The notes below the pieces were generated by a model, which was not told where the DNA came from, did not search any database, and was given only the letters and a program-made list of their open reading frames with translations. Shown in pieces: positions 1 to 6,210 of a stretch of 6,249 bases of DNA. The translations under genes and the position numbers were made by a program. This DNA comes from an uncultured Coriobacteriaceae bacterium (GTDB taxonomy: Bacteria; Actinomycetota; Coriobacteriia; Coriobacteriales; QAMH01): NCBI GenBank assembly GCA_902783175.1, contig CACZQA010000102.1:1-6249 (forward strand), read 5' to 3'. Numbering within the stretch: position 1 is the first letter of the stretch; every line of letters begins with the position of its first letter.

Positions 1-546
1 AAGAAAAACCCCGATTTCGCCGAGCTCATCCGCGGCAAGACAGGCCGCGTCTACGGCGACCTCATGGGGCTTTTGACCACGCTCAAGGGGCTGCCGCTCG
101 CCTACAACAAGGACATGCAGGAAGACAAGGAAGGCGTGTTCGACGCGGTCGACACGCTGAGCGATTCCCTCGTCGTCATGACCGGCATGATCCGCACGAT
201 GACCGTCAACGCGGATGCCATGCGCAAGGGCGCGCACGGCGGCTTCATGGCGGCGACGGACCTCGCGGACTACCTGGTCGGCAAGGGCATGCCGTTCCGC
301 GACGCGCATGCGGTGGTCGGCAAGCTCGTGCTCGAGTGCGAGAAGCAGGGCAAGACCCTGCAGGAGCTCTCGGTCGACGAGCTCAAGCAGGCAGATCCGC
401 TGTTCGACGCCGGCGCGCTCGATGCGGTGGATATCGACAAGATCGTCGCGCGCCGCATCACGGCGGGCGGCACGGGGCACGATGCCGTCAAGGTCCAGCT
501 CGACCAGGCGCGCGAGCGCCTCGCCGCCGACACGGCGCGCATGTAG
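1..546 (+). CDS. argH: Argininosuccinate lyase, C-terminal part (5' end outside the window)
   Basis: Last step of arginine synthesis: cleavage of argininosuccinate to arginine and fumarate, in the cytoplasm by a homotetramer. The visible 181 residues begin at KKNPD, the tail of the fumarase/ASL superfamily signature GSSxMPQKKNPD. They continue with the ArgH-typical ELIRGKTGRVYGDL and LPLAYNKDMQEDKE. The helical C-terminal domain follows (TVNADAMRKGA, then ATDLADYLVGKGMPFRDAH), a stretch very characteristic of ArgH and not of fumarase or adenylosuccinate lyase. A full enzyme has about 460 residues, so roughly 280 lie upstream. The frame is open from base 1, and the ATG at 64 is an internal methionine. 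The stop TAG is at 544-546. Nothing looks damaged in the visible part. Confidence 0.96.
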   Translation, partial: KKNPDFAELIRGKTGRVYGDLMGLLTTLKGLPLAYNKDMQEDKEGVFDAVDTLSDSLVVMTGMIRTMTVNADAMRKGAHGGFMAATDLADYLVGKGMPFRDAHAVVGKLVLECEKQGKTLQELSVDELKQADPLFDAGALDAVDIDKIVARRITAGGTGHDAVKVQLDQARERLAADTARM

Positions 547-569
547 AGCGTGCGGCCGCATATCTTTTT
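533..569 (+). terminator. Possible intrinsic terminator overlapping the argH stop
   Basis: CGGCGCGC (533-540) can pair with GCGTGCGGCCG (548-558) in an 8-bp stem with one G-U pair and one bulged G, around a 9-base loop that contains the argH stop codon. Five T residues follow at 565-569 after a short CATATC spacer. The stem is imperfect and the T run is slightly displaced, so termination may be partial. Read by eye, with no folding energy computed. Confidence 0.35.
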
Positions 570-596
570 CCCAGACAACAACGTGGTAGAGGATTT

Positions 597-2762
597 ATGA
601 GAAAACCAGAACTGCTCGCACCCGCGGGCAATCGCGCCTCGTTCGAGGCTGCGCTCGGCGCAGGCGCCGATGCCGTCTTCCTTGGCGCAGGCGCCTTCAA
701 CGCCCGGCGCAACGCCGACAACTTCACGCTCGACGACCTCAAGCGCTCGTGCGATGACGCGCACCTGCGCGGCCGCAAGGTCTATCTCACGGCGAACACG
801 CTCGTGTTCCCCGGCGAGATGGACGAGGCGCTCCACACCGTCGCGACGGCGGCCGAGGCGGGCATCGACGCGGCGATCATCCAGGACATCGGATTGATGT
901 CGGTGCTGCGCCGCGAACTGCCCGAACTCGAGCTACACACGTCTACGCAGATGAACATCCGCGGGCCGCGGGGCATCGAGTTCGCCCGCAAGCTGGGCGC
1001 CACGCGTGTTACGCTCGCCCGCGAGCTGAGCATCGCGCAGATCAAGGAGCTGAGCGGCCTCGGCATGGACCTCGAGTGCTTCGTGCACGGTGCGCTGTGC
1101 ATCTGCCAATCGGGGCAGTGCCTGTTCTCGTCGCTCGTCGGCGGGCGCAGCGCCAACCGCGGTCTGTGCGCGCAGCCGTGCCGCCTGCCGTATTCCCTCG
1201 TGGACAAAGACGGCAAGAAGCTCGCCGATGTGGGCCAGTACCTGCTGAGCCCGCGCGACCTGTGCGGCATCGAGGTCCTTCCGCAGCTCATCGACGCGGG
1301 CGTCGCCTCCCTCAAGATCGAGGGCAGGATGAAGTCGCCCGAGTACGTCTCGACCGTCACGGGCGCGTACCGCGAGGCGCTCGACCGCGCGTGGGAGGAT
1401 ACAGCGTCGTATCGGGCAACCGAGCACGAGAAGCGCGAGCTTGCAGAGGCGTTCAGCAGGGGCTTTACCACGGCGTTTCTCACCGGCGAGCGCGGCAATG
1501 CCATGATGGGCTACAAGCGCCCCAACAACCGCGGCGTCGCGGTCGGACGCGTCGCCGGCTTTGGCAACGGCTTGGTCCGCGTCAACGCGACCGAGGAGCT
1601 GCACGTGGGCGACCTGCTCGAGGTCTGGACGACGAAGGGGCGCGTCACGTACACGGTCGACACATCCGATTCCCTCGCGCCCGGCAAGGCCAAGCTCGCG
1701 ATCCGCGGCGCGGTCTCTCCGGGGGACCGCATCTTCCGCGTGCGCTCCGCGCGCCTTGCGGCAGATGCCGATGCGCGCACAGAGCAGGGACTTGCCATCC
1801 CCGTCGCCTTGGACGTCAGGGTGGTCGTGGGCGAGCCGCTTCGCATCTCGGTTTCCGACGAGGCCGGGCATTCCGCCTCGGTTGAAGGCGCCGTCGTGGA
1901 GCCTGCGCGCACCAAGGCAGTGACGAGGCAAGACGTCATCGAGCATGTCGGCCGTCTGGGCAATACCCCGTTCACCTGCGCTTCCTGGAACGTCGAGGTC
2001 TCTGAGGGCGCTGGCGTGGGCTTCTCGCAGCTGCACAAGCTCAGGAAGGCAGCTCTCGATGCGTTCGTGTCCGAGGTGCTGGCAAGCGTCGAGCTCGGCA
2101 ACGGCAACGCGCCGGAGCCGCTTCTCGATTTCCGCGGCGTGGTCGACATGTCGCAGATGGCGCCGTTTGCCACCGACATCGACTTCAGCCAGACCGATAT
2201 CGCCTGCACGCTCGAGGAGTTCGCGCCCGGCAAGGCGATCGGTCCCAAGCTCTACGCAACCAACATCGAGGCGCTGCAGACCTGGGCGGCGCTCGGCGCG
2301 ACCTTCGCGTGGATGAGCCCCGAGCTGACGCTGCACCAGCTTAAGCTGCTCGCCGATGACAGCCCGCTGCCGCTGGGCGTCGTCGTCCACGGCAACCAGG
2401 AGCTCATGGTGAGCGACCACTGCTTCCTCATGGCCGAAGGAGAATGCGACCGCAAGTGTGCCGTCTGCAGGCGCCGCACGGGGGCGCGGCGCTACCTTGC
2501 CGACCGCAAGGGTTACCAGTTCCCCGTGACCACCGACGTTGAGGGCAGGGGGCATATCTACAATGCCGTGCCGCTCGACACGGTGCACGCTATCGGCGAC
2601 CTGGTCAATGCGGGCGTGCGCGGCTTTGCGGTGGATTCCACCCTCGCGGATGCCCCGCAAGTCGAAGAGGAGCTCGGGCGCGTGAGGCGCGCGTTGCGCG
2701 GCAAAGACGTCGCCAAGGAGGAGAATACGACGACGGGGCACCTGTTCCGTCAGGTCAAGTAG
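597..2762 (+). CDS. U32 family protein with DUF3656 domain, RlhA-like (probable RNA hydroxylation enzyme)
   Basis: A 721-residue protein. Residues 1 to about 290 are the U32 catalytic domain, opening with the typical [10 protein letters not shown]. They carry the family signature ECFVHGALC...SGQC...GLCAQPCR, with Cys161, 168, 170, 175, 191, 195 and then Cys223 in SPRDLC. A beta-rich segment follows (about 308-365), then DUF3656 (about 398-495), then a C-terminal domain with a second cluster, Cys609, 617, 621 and 624, before [12 protein letters not shown]. Family knowledge: U32 members RlhA and TrhP hydroxylate 23S rRNA and tRNA, and UbiU/UbiV hold [4Fe-4S] clusters through four such cysteines. 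'Peptidase' is mostly a legacy name. The long DUF3656 form is closest to RlhA, so an Fe-S RNA hydroxylase is inferred, but the substrate is unproven. The ATG at 597 is chosen because AGAGGA lies just upstream and homologues start at [12 protein letters not shown]. The open frame upstream of it is a shadow of argH. Confidence 0.9.
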   Translation: MRKPELLAPAGNRASFEAALGAGADAVFLGAGAFNARRNADNFTLDDLKRSCDDAHLRGRKVYLTANTLVFPGEMDEALHTVATAAEAGIDAAIIQDIGLMSVLRRELPELELHTSTQMNIRGPRGIEFARKLGATRVTLARELSIAQIKELSGLGMDLECFVHGALCICQSGQCLFSSLVGGRSANRGLCAQPCRLPYSLVDKDGKKLADVGQYLLSPRDLCGIEVLPQLIDAGVASLKIEGRMKSPEYVSTVTGAYREALDRAWEDTASYRATEHEKRELAEAFSRGFTTAFLTGERGNAMMGYKRPNNRGVAVGRVAGFGNGLVRVNATEELHVGDLLEVWTTKGRVTYTVDTSDSLAPGKAKLAIRGAVSPGDRIFRVRSARLAADADARTEQGLAIPVALDVRVVVGEPLRISVSDEAGHSASVEGAVVEPARTKAVTRQDVIEHVGRLGNTPFTCASWNVEVSEGAGVGFSQLHKLRKAALDAFVSEVLASVELGNGNAPEPLLDFRGVVDMSQMAPFATDIDFSQTDIACTLEEFAPGKAIGPKLYATNIEALQTWAALGATFAWMSPELTLHQLKLLADDSPLPLGVVVHGNQELMVSDHCFLMAEGECDRKCAVCRRRTGARRYLADRKGYQFPVTTDVEGRGHIYNAVPLDTVHAIGDLVNAGVRGFAVDSTLADAPQVEEELGRVRRALRGKDVAKEENTTTGHLFRQVK

Positions 2763-2795
2763 TGAGCGACGGGCAGCGGGATGCTGCGGCTCTCG

Positions 2796-2804
2796 TGATA
2801 CCAT
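2796..2804 (+). promoter_or_regulatory. Possible extended -10 element for tyrS
   Basis: TGATACCAT in the gap before tyrS fits the extended -10 pattern TGnTAnnnT, 45 bases before the chosen GTG start. No good -35 hexamer is seen 16-18 bases upstream, so this is weak. It would give tyrS its own transcript with a leader of about 40 bases, too short for a T-box riboswitch. Confidence 0.25.
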
Positions 2805-2833
2805 GTCTGAAAACTGATCAGGCGACAGCAAAC

Positions 2834-2839
2834 GAAAGG
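2834..2839 (+). promoter_or_regulatory. Ribosome binding site deciding the tyrS start
   Basis: GAAAGG lies 9 bases before GTG 2849. It supports that start over GTG 2762, which overlaps the preceding stop codon and has no purine-rich site. It also disfavours the in-frame TTG at 2840, which lies directly against the site. Confidence 0.6.
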
Positions 2840-2848
2840 TTGAGATAC

Positions 2849-4063
2849 GTGCTTTCAAGCGAAGAACAACTCCACATCATTCAGTCTGGCGTGATGAACC
2901 TCATCCCGCTCGAGGATATGAAGAAGAAGCTCGAGAGGAACAAGCCGCTCAACATCAAGCTCGGCGTCGACCCGACGAGCCCCGACCTGCACATCGGGCA
3001 TGCGGTCCCGCTGCGCAAGCTGCGCCAGTTCCAGGACCTCGGCCACAACGTGACGCTCATCATCGGCGACGGCACGGCGCTCATCGGCGACCCGTCGGGC
3101 CGCGACACGACGCGCCCGCAGCTCACGCGCGAGAAGATCGAGGAAAACGCGCGTACCTACATGGACCAGGCCATGAAGATCCTCGATCCCGAAAAGACGA
3201 CTGTCCGCCACAACAGCGAGTGGATCTTCGACCTCGACATGGCGGGGCTGCTCGGCCTGCTGTCAAACTTCACCGTCGCGCGCATCCTCGAGCGCGACGA
3301 CTTCTCCAAGCGCTACCACAATCAGCTCCCGATCGCGCTGCACGAGTTCATCTACCCGGTCATGCAGGCGTATGACTCCGTCATGATCGAAGCAGACGTC
3401 GAGCTCGGCGGCAACGACCAGCTCTTCAACCTGCTGGCTGGCCGCGAGCTCATGGAGAAGAAGGGCATGGAGCCCCAGGTCTGCCTGACGCTTCCGCTGC
3501 TCGAGGGCACCGACGGCGTCAAGAAGATGTCCAAGTCCTACGGCAACTACATCGGCCTCACCGACGAGCCCGCGCAGCAGTTTGGCAAGGTCATGAGCAT
3601 CCCCGACGAGCTCATGCCCAAGTACTTCCGCCTGGCAACCCAGCTCCCCGTCTCCGAGGTCGACCAGATAGAGGCCGACTACAAGGCGGGCAGGCTCGAC
3701 CCCAACCAGCTCAAGCGCCGTCTGGGGCGTGAAATCGTCGCTGCGTACTACGACGAGCAGGCGGCACAGGAAGCGGAAGCCGCGTTCGACCGCCAGTTCA
3801 AGGAGCACCAGGTGCCCGAGGACATCGAGACCTTCGAGGTCGAGCTCGTCGAAGACCCCGAGAATGGCGGCGTGTACCTGCCCAAGTTGCTCGCCGACGT
3901 AAAGCTCGCATCCTCTAACGGCGAAGGCCGTCGTCTCATCGACGGAGGCGGGGTCAAGGTCGACGGAGAAGCCGTTCCCGTCAAGACGTACCACGTGCCG
4001 GCGGACAAGCTGCGTGGCGCCGTCCTCCAGGTCGGCAAGCGCAAGTTCGCGCGACTCGCATAA
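2849..4063 (+). CDS. tyrS: Tyrosyl-tRNA synthetase
   Basis: Charges tRNA-Tyr with tyrosine using ATP; a cytoplasmic class I synthetase acting as a dimer. Visible motifs from the GTG start: [15 protein letters not shown] with the HIGH box at residues 48-51, the [13 protein letters not shown] segment of the Rossmann fold, [15 protein letters not shown] in the tyrosine/tRNA region, and KMSKS at 226-230. A C-terminal S4 RNA-binding domain follows (about 343-404). KMSKS, rather than the KFGKS/KFGKT of the E. coli type, puts it in the TyrZ-like clade; its 404 residues fit that class. GTG 2849 is preferred over GTG 2762, whose 29 extra residues do not resemble a synthetase N-terminus. It follows the U32 gene by 86 bases and may share transcription with it. 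No truncation or missing active-site motif was seen. Confidence 0.97.
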   Translation: MLSSEEQLHIIQSGVMNLIPLEDMKKKLERNKPLNIKLGVDPTSPDLHIGHAVPLRKLRQFQDLGHNVTLIIGDGTALIGDPSGRDTTRPQLTREKIEENARTYMDQAMKILDPEKTTVRHNSEWIFDLDMAGLLGLLSNFTVARILERDDFSKRYHNQLPIALHEFIYPVMQAYDSVMIEADVELGGNDQLFNLLAGRELMEKKGMEPQVCLTLPLLEGTDGVKKMSKSYGNYIGLTDEPAQQFGKVMSIPDELMPKYFRLATQLPVSEVDQIEADYKAGRLDPNQLKRRLGREIVAAYYDEQAAQEAEAAFDRQFKEHQVPEDIETFEVELVEDPENGGVYLPKLLADVKLASSNGEGRRLIDGGGVKVDGEAVPVKTYHVPADKLRGAVLQVGKRKFARLA

Positions 4064-4084
4064 GGCAAGCGGGGCAAACATTCT

Positions 4085-4113
4085 CGGGCCACGGGCACAC
4101 CGCCGGTGGCCCG
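4085..4113 (+). terminator. Inverted repeat after tyrS, possible weak terminator
   Basis: CGGGCCAC (4085-4092) and GTGGCCCG (4106-4113) form a perfect 8-bp stem with a 13-base loop, 21 bases after the tyrS stop. The next bases, TCTGATACG, are not a T run. It could therefore be a pause, a Rho-linked end or an RNA-stabilising hairpin rather than a strong terminator. The upstream GTG at 4106 that would lengthen the next gene lies inside this stem, which argues against that start. Confidence 0.4.
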
Positions 4114-4138
4114 TCTGATACGAGGGGCAGGAATCACG

Positions 4139-4564
4139 ATGAATCCTCTGTTCGGCAATCCCTTCAAGCGGTACCGCATCGAGAAAAAGGTCAAACAACT
4201 GCAGGCAGACGAGCAGTGGCAAGATCTTGCCGATTTCGTGATGGGGCTTCCCGAGCGGCAGCGCGACAACTACCTGCTGGTTGACGTCGCCGATGCGTAC
4301 AACCACCTCGGCCGCTACCGCGAGTCCTACGACCTCATCCGCACGATGCGCGGTGGCTCGTCGGACTGGATGTGGCTCTACTGCGTGGGCGTCTCCCATT
4401 ACTATTTGGCAGAGCAGGCGCAGGGCAACCCGAAGAAGGAACGGCGCCTGAGGCAGCGTGCCAAGGAGATGTTCGAGCAGTCGATGCTGCATCGTGCCGA
4501 CGAGTCTTATGCCGCGAAGTGCCAGGATTATCTCCGTCGCATTGATAATCTAAAATCTGAGTAG
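4139..4564 (+). CDS. Small TPR-like protein
   Basis: A 141-residue soluble protein with no signal peptide or membrane segment. After a basic N-terminus (FKRYRIEKKVKQLQ), residues 27-67 form paired helices ending in VADAYNHLGRYRESYDLI, a clear tetratricopeptide-like repeat with A-x-x-x-L-G-R-Y spacing. A second repeat-like pair runs from W79 (LYCVGVSHYYLAE) to FEQSMLHRADE near 120. Small proteins with the pattern 'LPxxxRDxxLxxxxAxAYNxLGxYxxAxxLL' followed by 'W.Y..G.AYYYL' recur in Gram-positive genomes; most are annotated only as TPR proteins, and some neighbour immunity genes. No function can be assigned. ATG 4139 is chosen because AGGA (4129-4132) lies 6 bases upstream. It follows tyrS by 75 bases and ends at a strong terminator, so it may be co-transcribed with tyrS. 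Confidence 0.85.
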   Translation: MNPLFGNPFKRYRIEKKVKQLQADEQWQDLADFVMGLPERQRDNYLLVDVADAYNHLGRYRESYDLIRTMRGGSSDWMWLYCVGVSHYYLAEQAQGNPKKERRLRQRAKEMFEQSMLHRADESYAAKCQDYLRRIDNLKSE

Positions 4565-4580
4565 TATCTTTTTCAAAGGA

Positions 4581-4617
4581 GAAGCGGGTCTGGCGTGAAC
4601 AGGTCCACTTCTTTTTT
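4581..4617 (+). terminator. Intrinsic terminator after the TPR gene
   Basis: GAAGCGGGTCTG (4581-4592) pairs with CAGGTCCACTTC (4600-4611) in a 12-position stem with one C-A mismatch and two G-U pairs, closed by a 7-base loop (GCGTGAA). Six T residues follow directly at 4612-4617. It begins 17 bases after the TPR stop and has all the parts of a Rho-independent terminator. Pairing was traced by eye. Confidence 0.75.
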
Positions 4618-4619
4618 GT

Positions 4620-4634
4620 GGGCCTGACAGGCCC
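4620..4634 (+). promoter_or_regulatory. Palindrome upstream of the LysR gene, possible operator or alternative RNA stem
   Basis: GGGCCTG-A-CAGGCCC is a perfect inverted repeat around a single central A, 51 bases before the LysR start. LysR regulators usually bind dyad sites just upstream of their own genes, so an autoregulatory operator is possible. A weak -10-like TACGTT lies at 4643-4648 without a clear -35. The same bases also pair with the terminator arms in RNA, so the symmetry may instead serve folding. Confidence 0.3.
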
Positions 4635-4685
4635 GCTGTTCATACGTTCGGTCAGCACTTGTCATGGATGAGAAGCGGGGGAGAC

Positions 4686-5564
4686 GTGGAAATCCAGCAA
4701 TTGCGCTACCTGGTTGCGGCGGCAGATGCCTCGAGCTATGCCCAGGCGGCCAAGACATGCTTCACGAGCAGACAGAACGTGGCTCATGCCGTCAAATCGA
4801 TCGAAGGCGAACTCGGCATCAGCATCTTCGAGCGCCAGGGCAATGCGATGGTCCCCACGCCGGAAGGTCTGCAGGCCATTCACAAGGCGAGGCAGGTGCT
4901 GTCCAAGGTCGACGAGATGGAATCCATGTTCACGAGCATCGAAGATGCCGACGCCCCGCTCAACGTCACCATGGGCGTCAACTTCCTCGCGGGAATCCCG
5001 CCAGAGGTCGACCAGTACTTCGCCATCCGCGCAAACTTGCTGCATTTTTCCGAGCATTCCCCCGAGCAGTGCTACCAGCACGTCCTCTCTGGCGATGCGG
5101 ACGTTGCGTTTGTCATGTGCATGCAGCGGACCTACGCCGGCGTGAAGGCGGTCGACCTGTACCGGTCGCGCGCGTATGCGCTCGCGAGTACGCAGTGCAA
5201 TCTTCCCACGGCGGGCATTACCGTCGATGATCTGCAGGCCGAACACTTGCTGCTGATGTCCACGCCCCCCTTTCAATACCAACCATTATTCGCGCGGCTT
5301 GAGGCTCTCGGCTGCAGCGGCACGAGCGTGAGCATTATCCCCAGCTCGAGCACGATGCTTCACATGGTGAGGCGCGGCGATTCAATTGGAATCGTCTCGG
5401 AGCGCTTCAGCATGTGCCCGCCCCGGGGCACGGTCGCCATACCCTTCCTCGATTCGAGGCTCGACTGGCGCTTTGTGGCTCTCTACGACCCCGAGTCAAA
5501 GCGGGCGGGCCTCGTCAAGCGGCTCGTGCTCGATGTCAAAGAGCAGTTCACCAATATGGAGTAG
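4686..5564 (+). CDS. LysR-type transcriptional regulator
   Basis: A 292-residue regulator, the usual LysR length. Residues 1-60 are the winged helix-turn-helix (EIQQLRYLVAAAD, then SYAQAAKTCFTSRQNVAHAVKSIE, ELGISIFERQGN, VPTPEG). A linker helix (about 62-92) follows, then a periplasmic-binding-protein-like effector domain to the end, with family-like stretches LSGDADVAFV and VRRGDSIGIVSE. It should bind DNA as a dimer or tetramer and respond to a small ligand, which cannot be read from the sequence. GTG 4686 is chosen because the product then starts at the family position. A G-rich site (GGGGGAG, 4677-4683) precedes it, though the spacing is short. ATG 4668 (start MRSGGDVEIQ) is the alternative but has no visible ribosome site. 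No divergent neighbour is present, so its target is unclear; the downstream membrane-protein gene is one candidate. Confidence 0.92.
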   Translation: MEIQQLRYLVAAADASSYAQAAKTCFTSRQNVAHAVKSIEGELGISIFERQGNAMVPTPEGLQAIHKARQVLSKVDEMESMFTSIEDADAPLNVTMGVNFLAGIPPEVDQYFAIRANLLHFSEHSPEQCYQHVLSGDADVAFVMCMQRTYAGVKAVDLYRSRAYALASTQCNLPTAGITVDDLQAEHLLLMSTPPFQYQPLFARLEALGCSGTSVSIIPSSSTMLHMVRRGDSIGIVSERFSMCPPRGTVAIPFLDSRLDWRFVALYDPESKRAGLVKRLVLDVKEQFTNME

Positions 5565-5579
5565 GCTGCCTGCGGGATT

Positions 5580-5639
5580 CCCCGGAGCGCGAGTTCAAGG
5601 CGGCGTCAAATTTCATTTGCGCCCTCGCAAAAACCGGGG
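5580..5639 (+). other. Nested inverted repeats after the LysR gene (structured spacer)
   Basis: Three nested pairings are visible: CCCCGG (5580-5585) with CCGGGG (5634-5639), GCGAG (5589-5593) with CTCGC (5624-5628), and GGCGTCAAAT (5602-5611) with ATTTGCGCC (5615-5623), the last with one bulged T and a TTC loop. The two inner right arms abut exactly. No T run follows (the next bases are CTCTTCTCC), so a standard terminator is unlikely. It could be a structured leader or 3' end, or the inner palindrome could be a protein-binding site. Confidence 0.4.
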
Positions 5640-5725
5640 CTCTTCTCCGTGCGGCGCCTGCTTGGTAAAACAATAGTGCAACAAGCGTTCAAGACCTGTG
5701 TGCTGTGGGAAAGCGGGGGATGCCG

Positions 5726-6043
5726 ATGTCTGGATCTGGGGTTAACCGCAGAAAGAAGCACATGCGTCAGGCAATCGAGCTCAAGCGCGAGGCTTCCAAG
5801 GATTTCACGCTCATGCTCGTGCTCGCCTGTGTCTTCTTCGCCGCAATCGCCGCCTACTCGTTTGCGGTCAGGTTCGGCGTGATCGAGGATCAGCCACTTG
5901 CCCAGGGCGTCGCGCTCATTGCGGCGATCATCATCGGTGGGGTGTCATTGCGGCATTCGAAGAAGCGCCGCAAGTTTCTTGATTTTATTGACGAGTACGG
6001 CATCACGAAAGAAGAAGTCTCTCAGCAGATGAAAGCCTGCTGA
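5726..6043 (+). CDS. Small protein with two membrane segments, family not recognised
   Basis: A 105-residue protein. It has a basic N-terminal tail (NRRKKHMRQ, then IELKREASKD), a hydrophobic helix at about 27-48 (FTLMLVLACVFFAAIAAYSF), and a short acidic loop with IEDQP (53-57). A second hydrophobic helix follows at about 58-75, then a strongly basic stretch (RHSKKRRK, 76-83) and a polar tail ending EEVSQQMKAC. By the positive-inside rule both ends face the cytoplasm with a short outside loop, a hairpin topology. No enzymatic motif is visible, so no function is proposed. ATG 5726 is preferred because a G-rich site (GGGGGA, 5715-5720) lies 5 bases upstream; ATG 5762 or GTG 5705 are alternatives. 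It follows the LysR gene by 161 bases, so it probably has its own promoter, although none is convincing. Confidence 0.75.
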   Translation: MSGSGVNRRKKHMRQAIELKREASKDFTLMLVLACVFFAAIAAYSFAVRFGVIEDQPLAQGVALIAAIIIGGVSLRHSKKRRKFLDFIDEYGITKEEVSQQMKAC

Positions 6044-6113
6044 TTCGCAGGACCGCTCAATTCAAAAACACTTCTGGTGCGCTGCAGTCAGGGTGTACAT
6101 AGTGTCTGGAGTG

Positions 6114-6158
6114 TCAAGCCACATCGACGGGGCTCGGATGTCCCGTGGTGTGGCTTGA
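6114..6158 (+). terminator. Long inverted repeat after the membrane-protein gene, probable terminator
   Basis: TCAAGCCACA (6114-6123) and TGTGGCTTGA (6149-6158) are perfect 10-bp complements. Inside them ACGGGG (6127-6132) pairs with TCCCGT (6141-6146), giving an almost continuous stem of about 18 pairs with a small asymmetric bulge and an 8-base loop. The following TGCTATTTG has several T residues but no clean run. It starts 70 bases after the stop codon. A terminator is the simplest reading, possibly also serving a convergent gene outside the window. Confidence 0.5.
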
Positions 6159-6184
6159 TGCTATTTGCGCAGGTCAAGGTAACA

Positions 6185-6210
6185 ATTTGCCGACAAATCT
6201 CATTTGACGC
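6185..6210. promoter_or_regulatory. Palindromic site near the window end, possible operator
   Basis: ATTTG (6185-6189), CAAAT (6194-6198) and ATTTG (6202-6206) alternate in direction within 22 bases, so the middle copy forms a dyad with either neighbour. The right-hand dyad CAAATCTCATTTG continues into ACGC, which makes it match, on the minus strand, a 17-base motif also found at 5603-5619. TTGACG at 6204-6209 resembles a -35 hexamer, but no matching -10 is seen. The rest of 6159-6249 shows no supported gene. Confidence 0.3.

Noticed and set aside
551..560. Ten-base palindrome TGCGGCCGCA
   Set aside because: A perfect palindrome of this length is common at this GC content. It is better explained as part of the argH terminator-like hairpin.
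336..596. N-terminal extension of the U32 gene within argH
   Set aside because: The extra residues are an Arg/Ala-rich out-of-frame reading of argH. The ATG at 597 has a ribosome site and the standard family N-terminus.
933..2858. 641-codon open frame on the minus strand opposite the U32 gene
   Set aside because: It is a shadow created by high GC at third positions. The translation is rich in Arg, Ala and His without any domain, and the plus strand encodes a clear family protein.
3263..4492. 409-codon open frame on the minus strand opposite tyrS and the TPR gene
   Set aside because: It runs across two real plus-strand genes and their gap, and its translation shows no recognisable domain.
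4664..5230. 188-codon plus-strand frame overlapping the LysR gene
   Set aside because: It starts at a nearby ATG in another frame, and its translation is low-complexity Arg/Gly/His-rich without domain features. The LysR frame is clearly the coding one.
5586..5604. GCGAGTTCAAGG, resembling a tRNA T-arm
   Set aside because: No acceptor stem, anticodon arm or D-arm could be placed around it, and the pairing expected for a T-stem is absent.
4673..5720. Repeated decamer AAGCGGGGGA before the LysR and membrane-protein genes (4673-4682 and 5711-5720)
   Set aside because: Both copies sit at ribosome-site distance from start codons, so a G-rich translation signal explains them. Shorter AAGCGGG copies nearby fit base composition.
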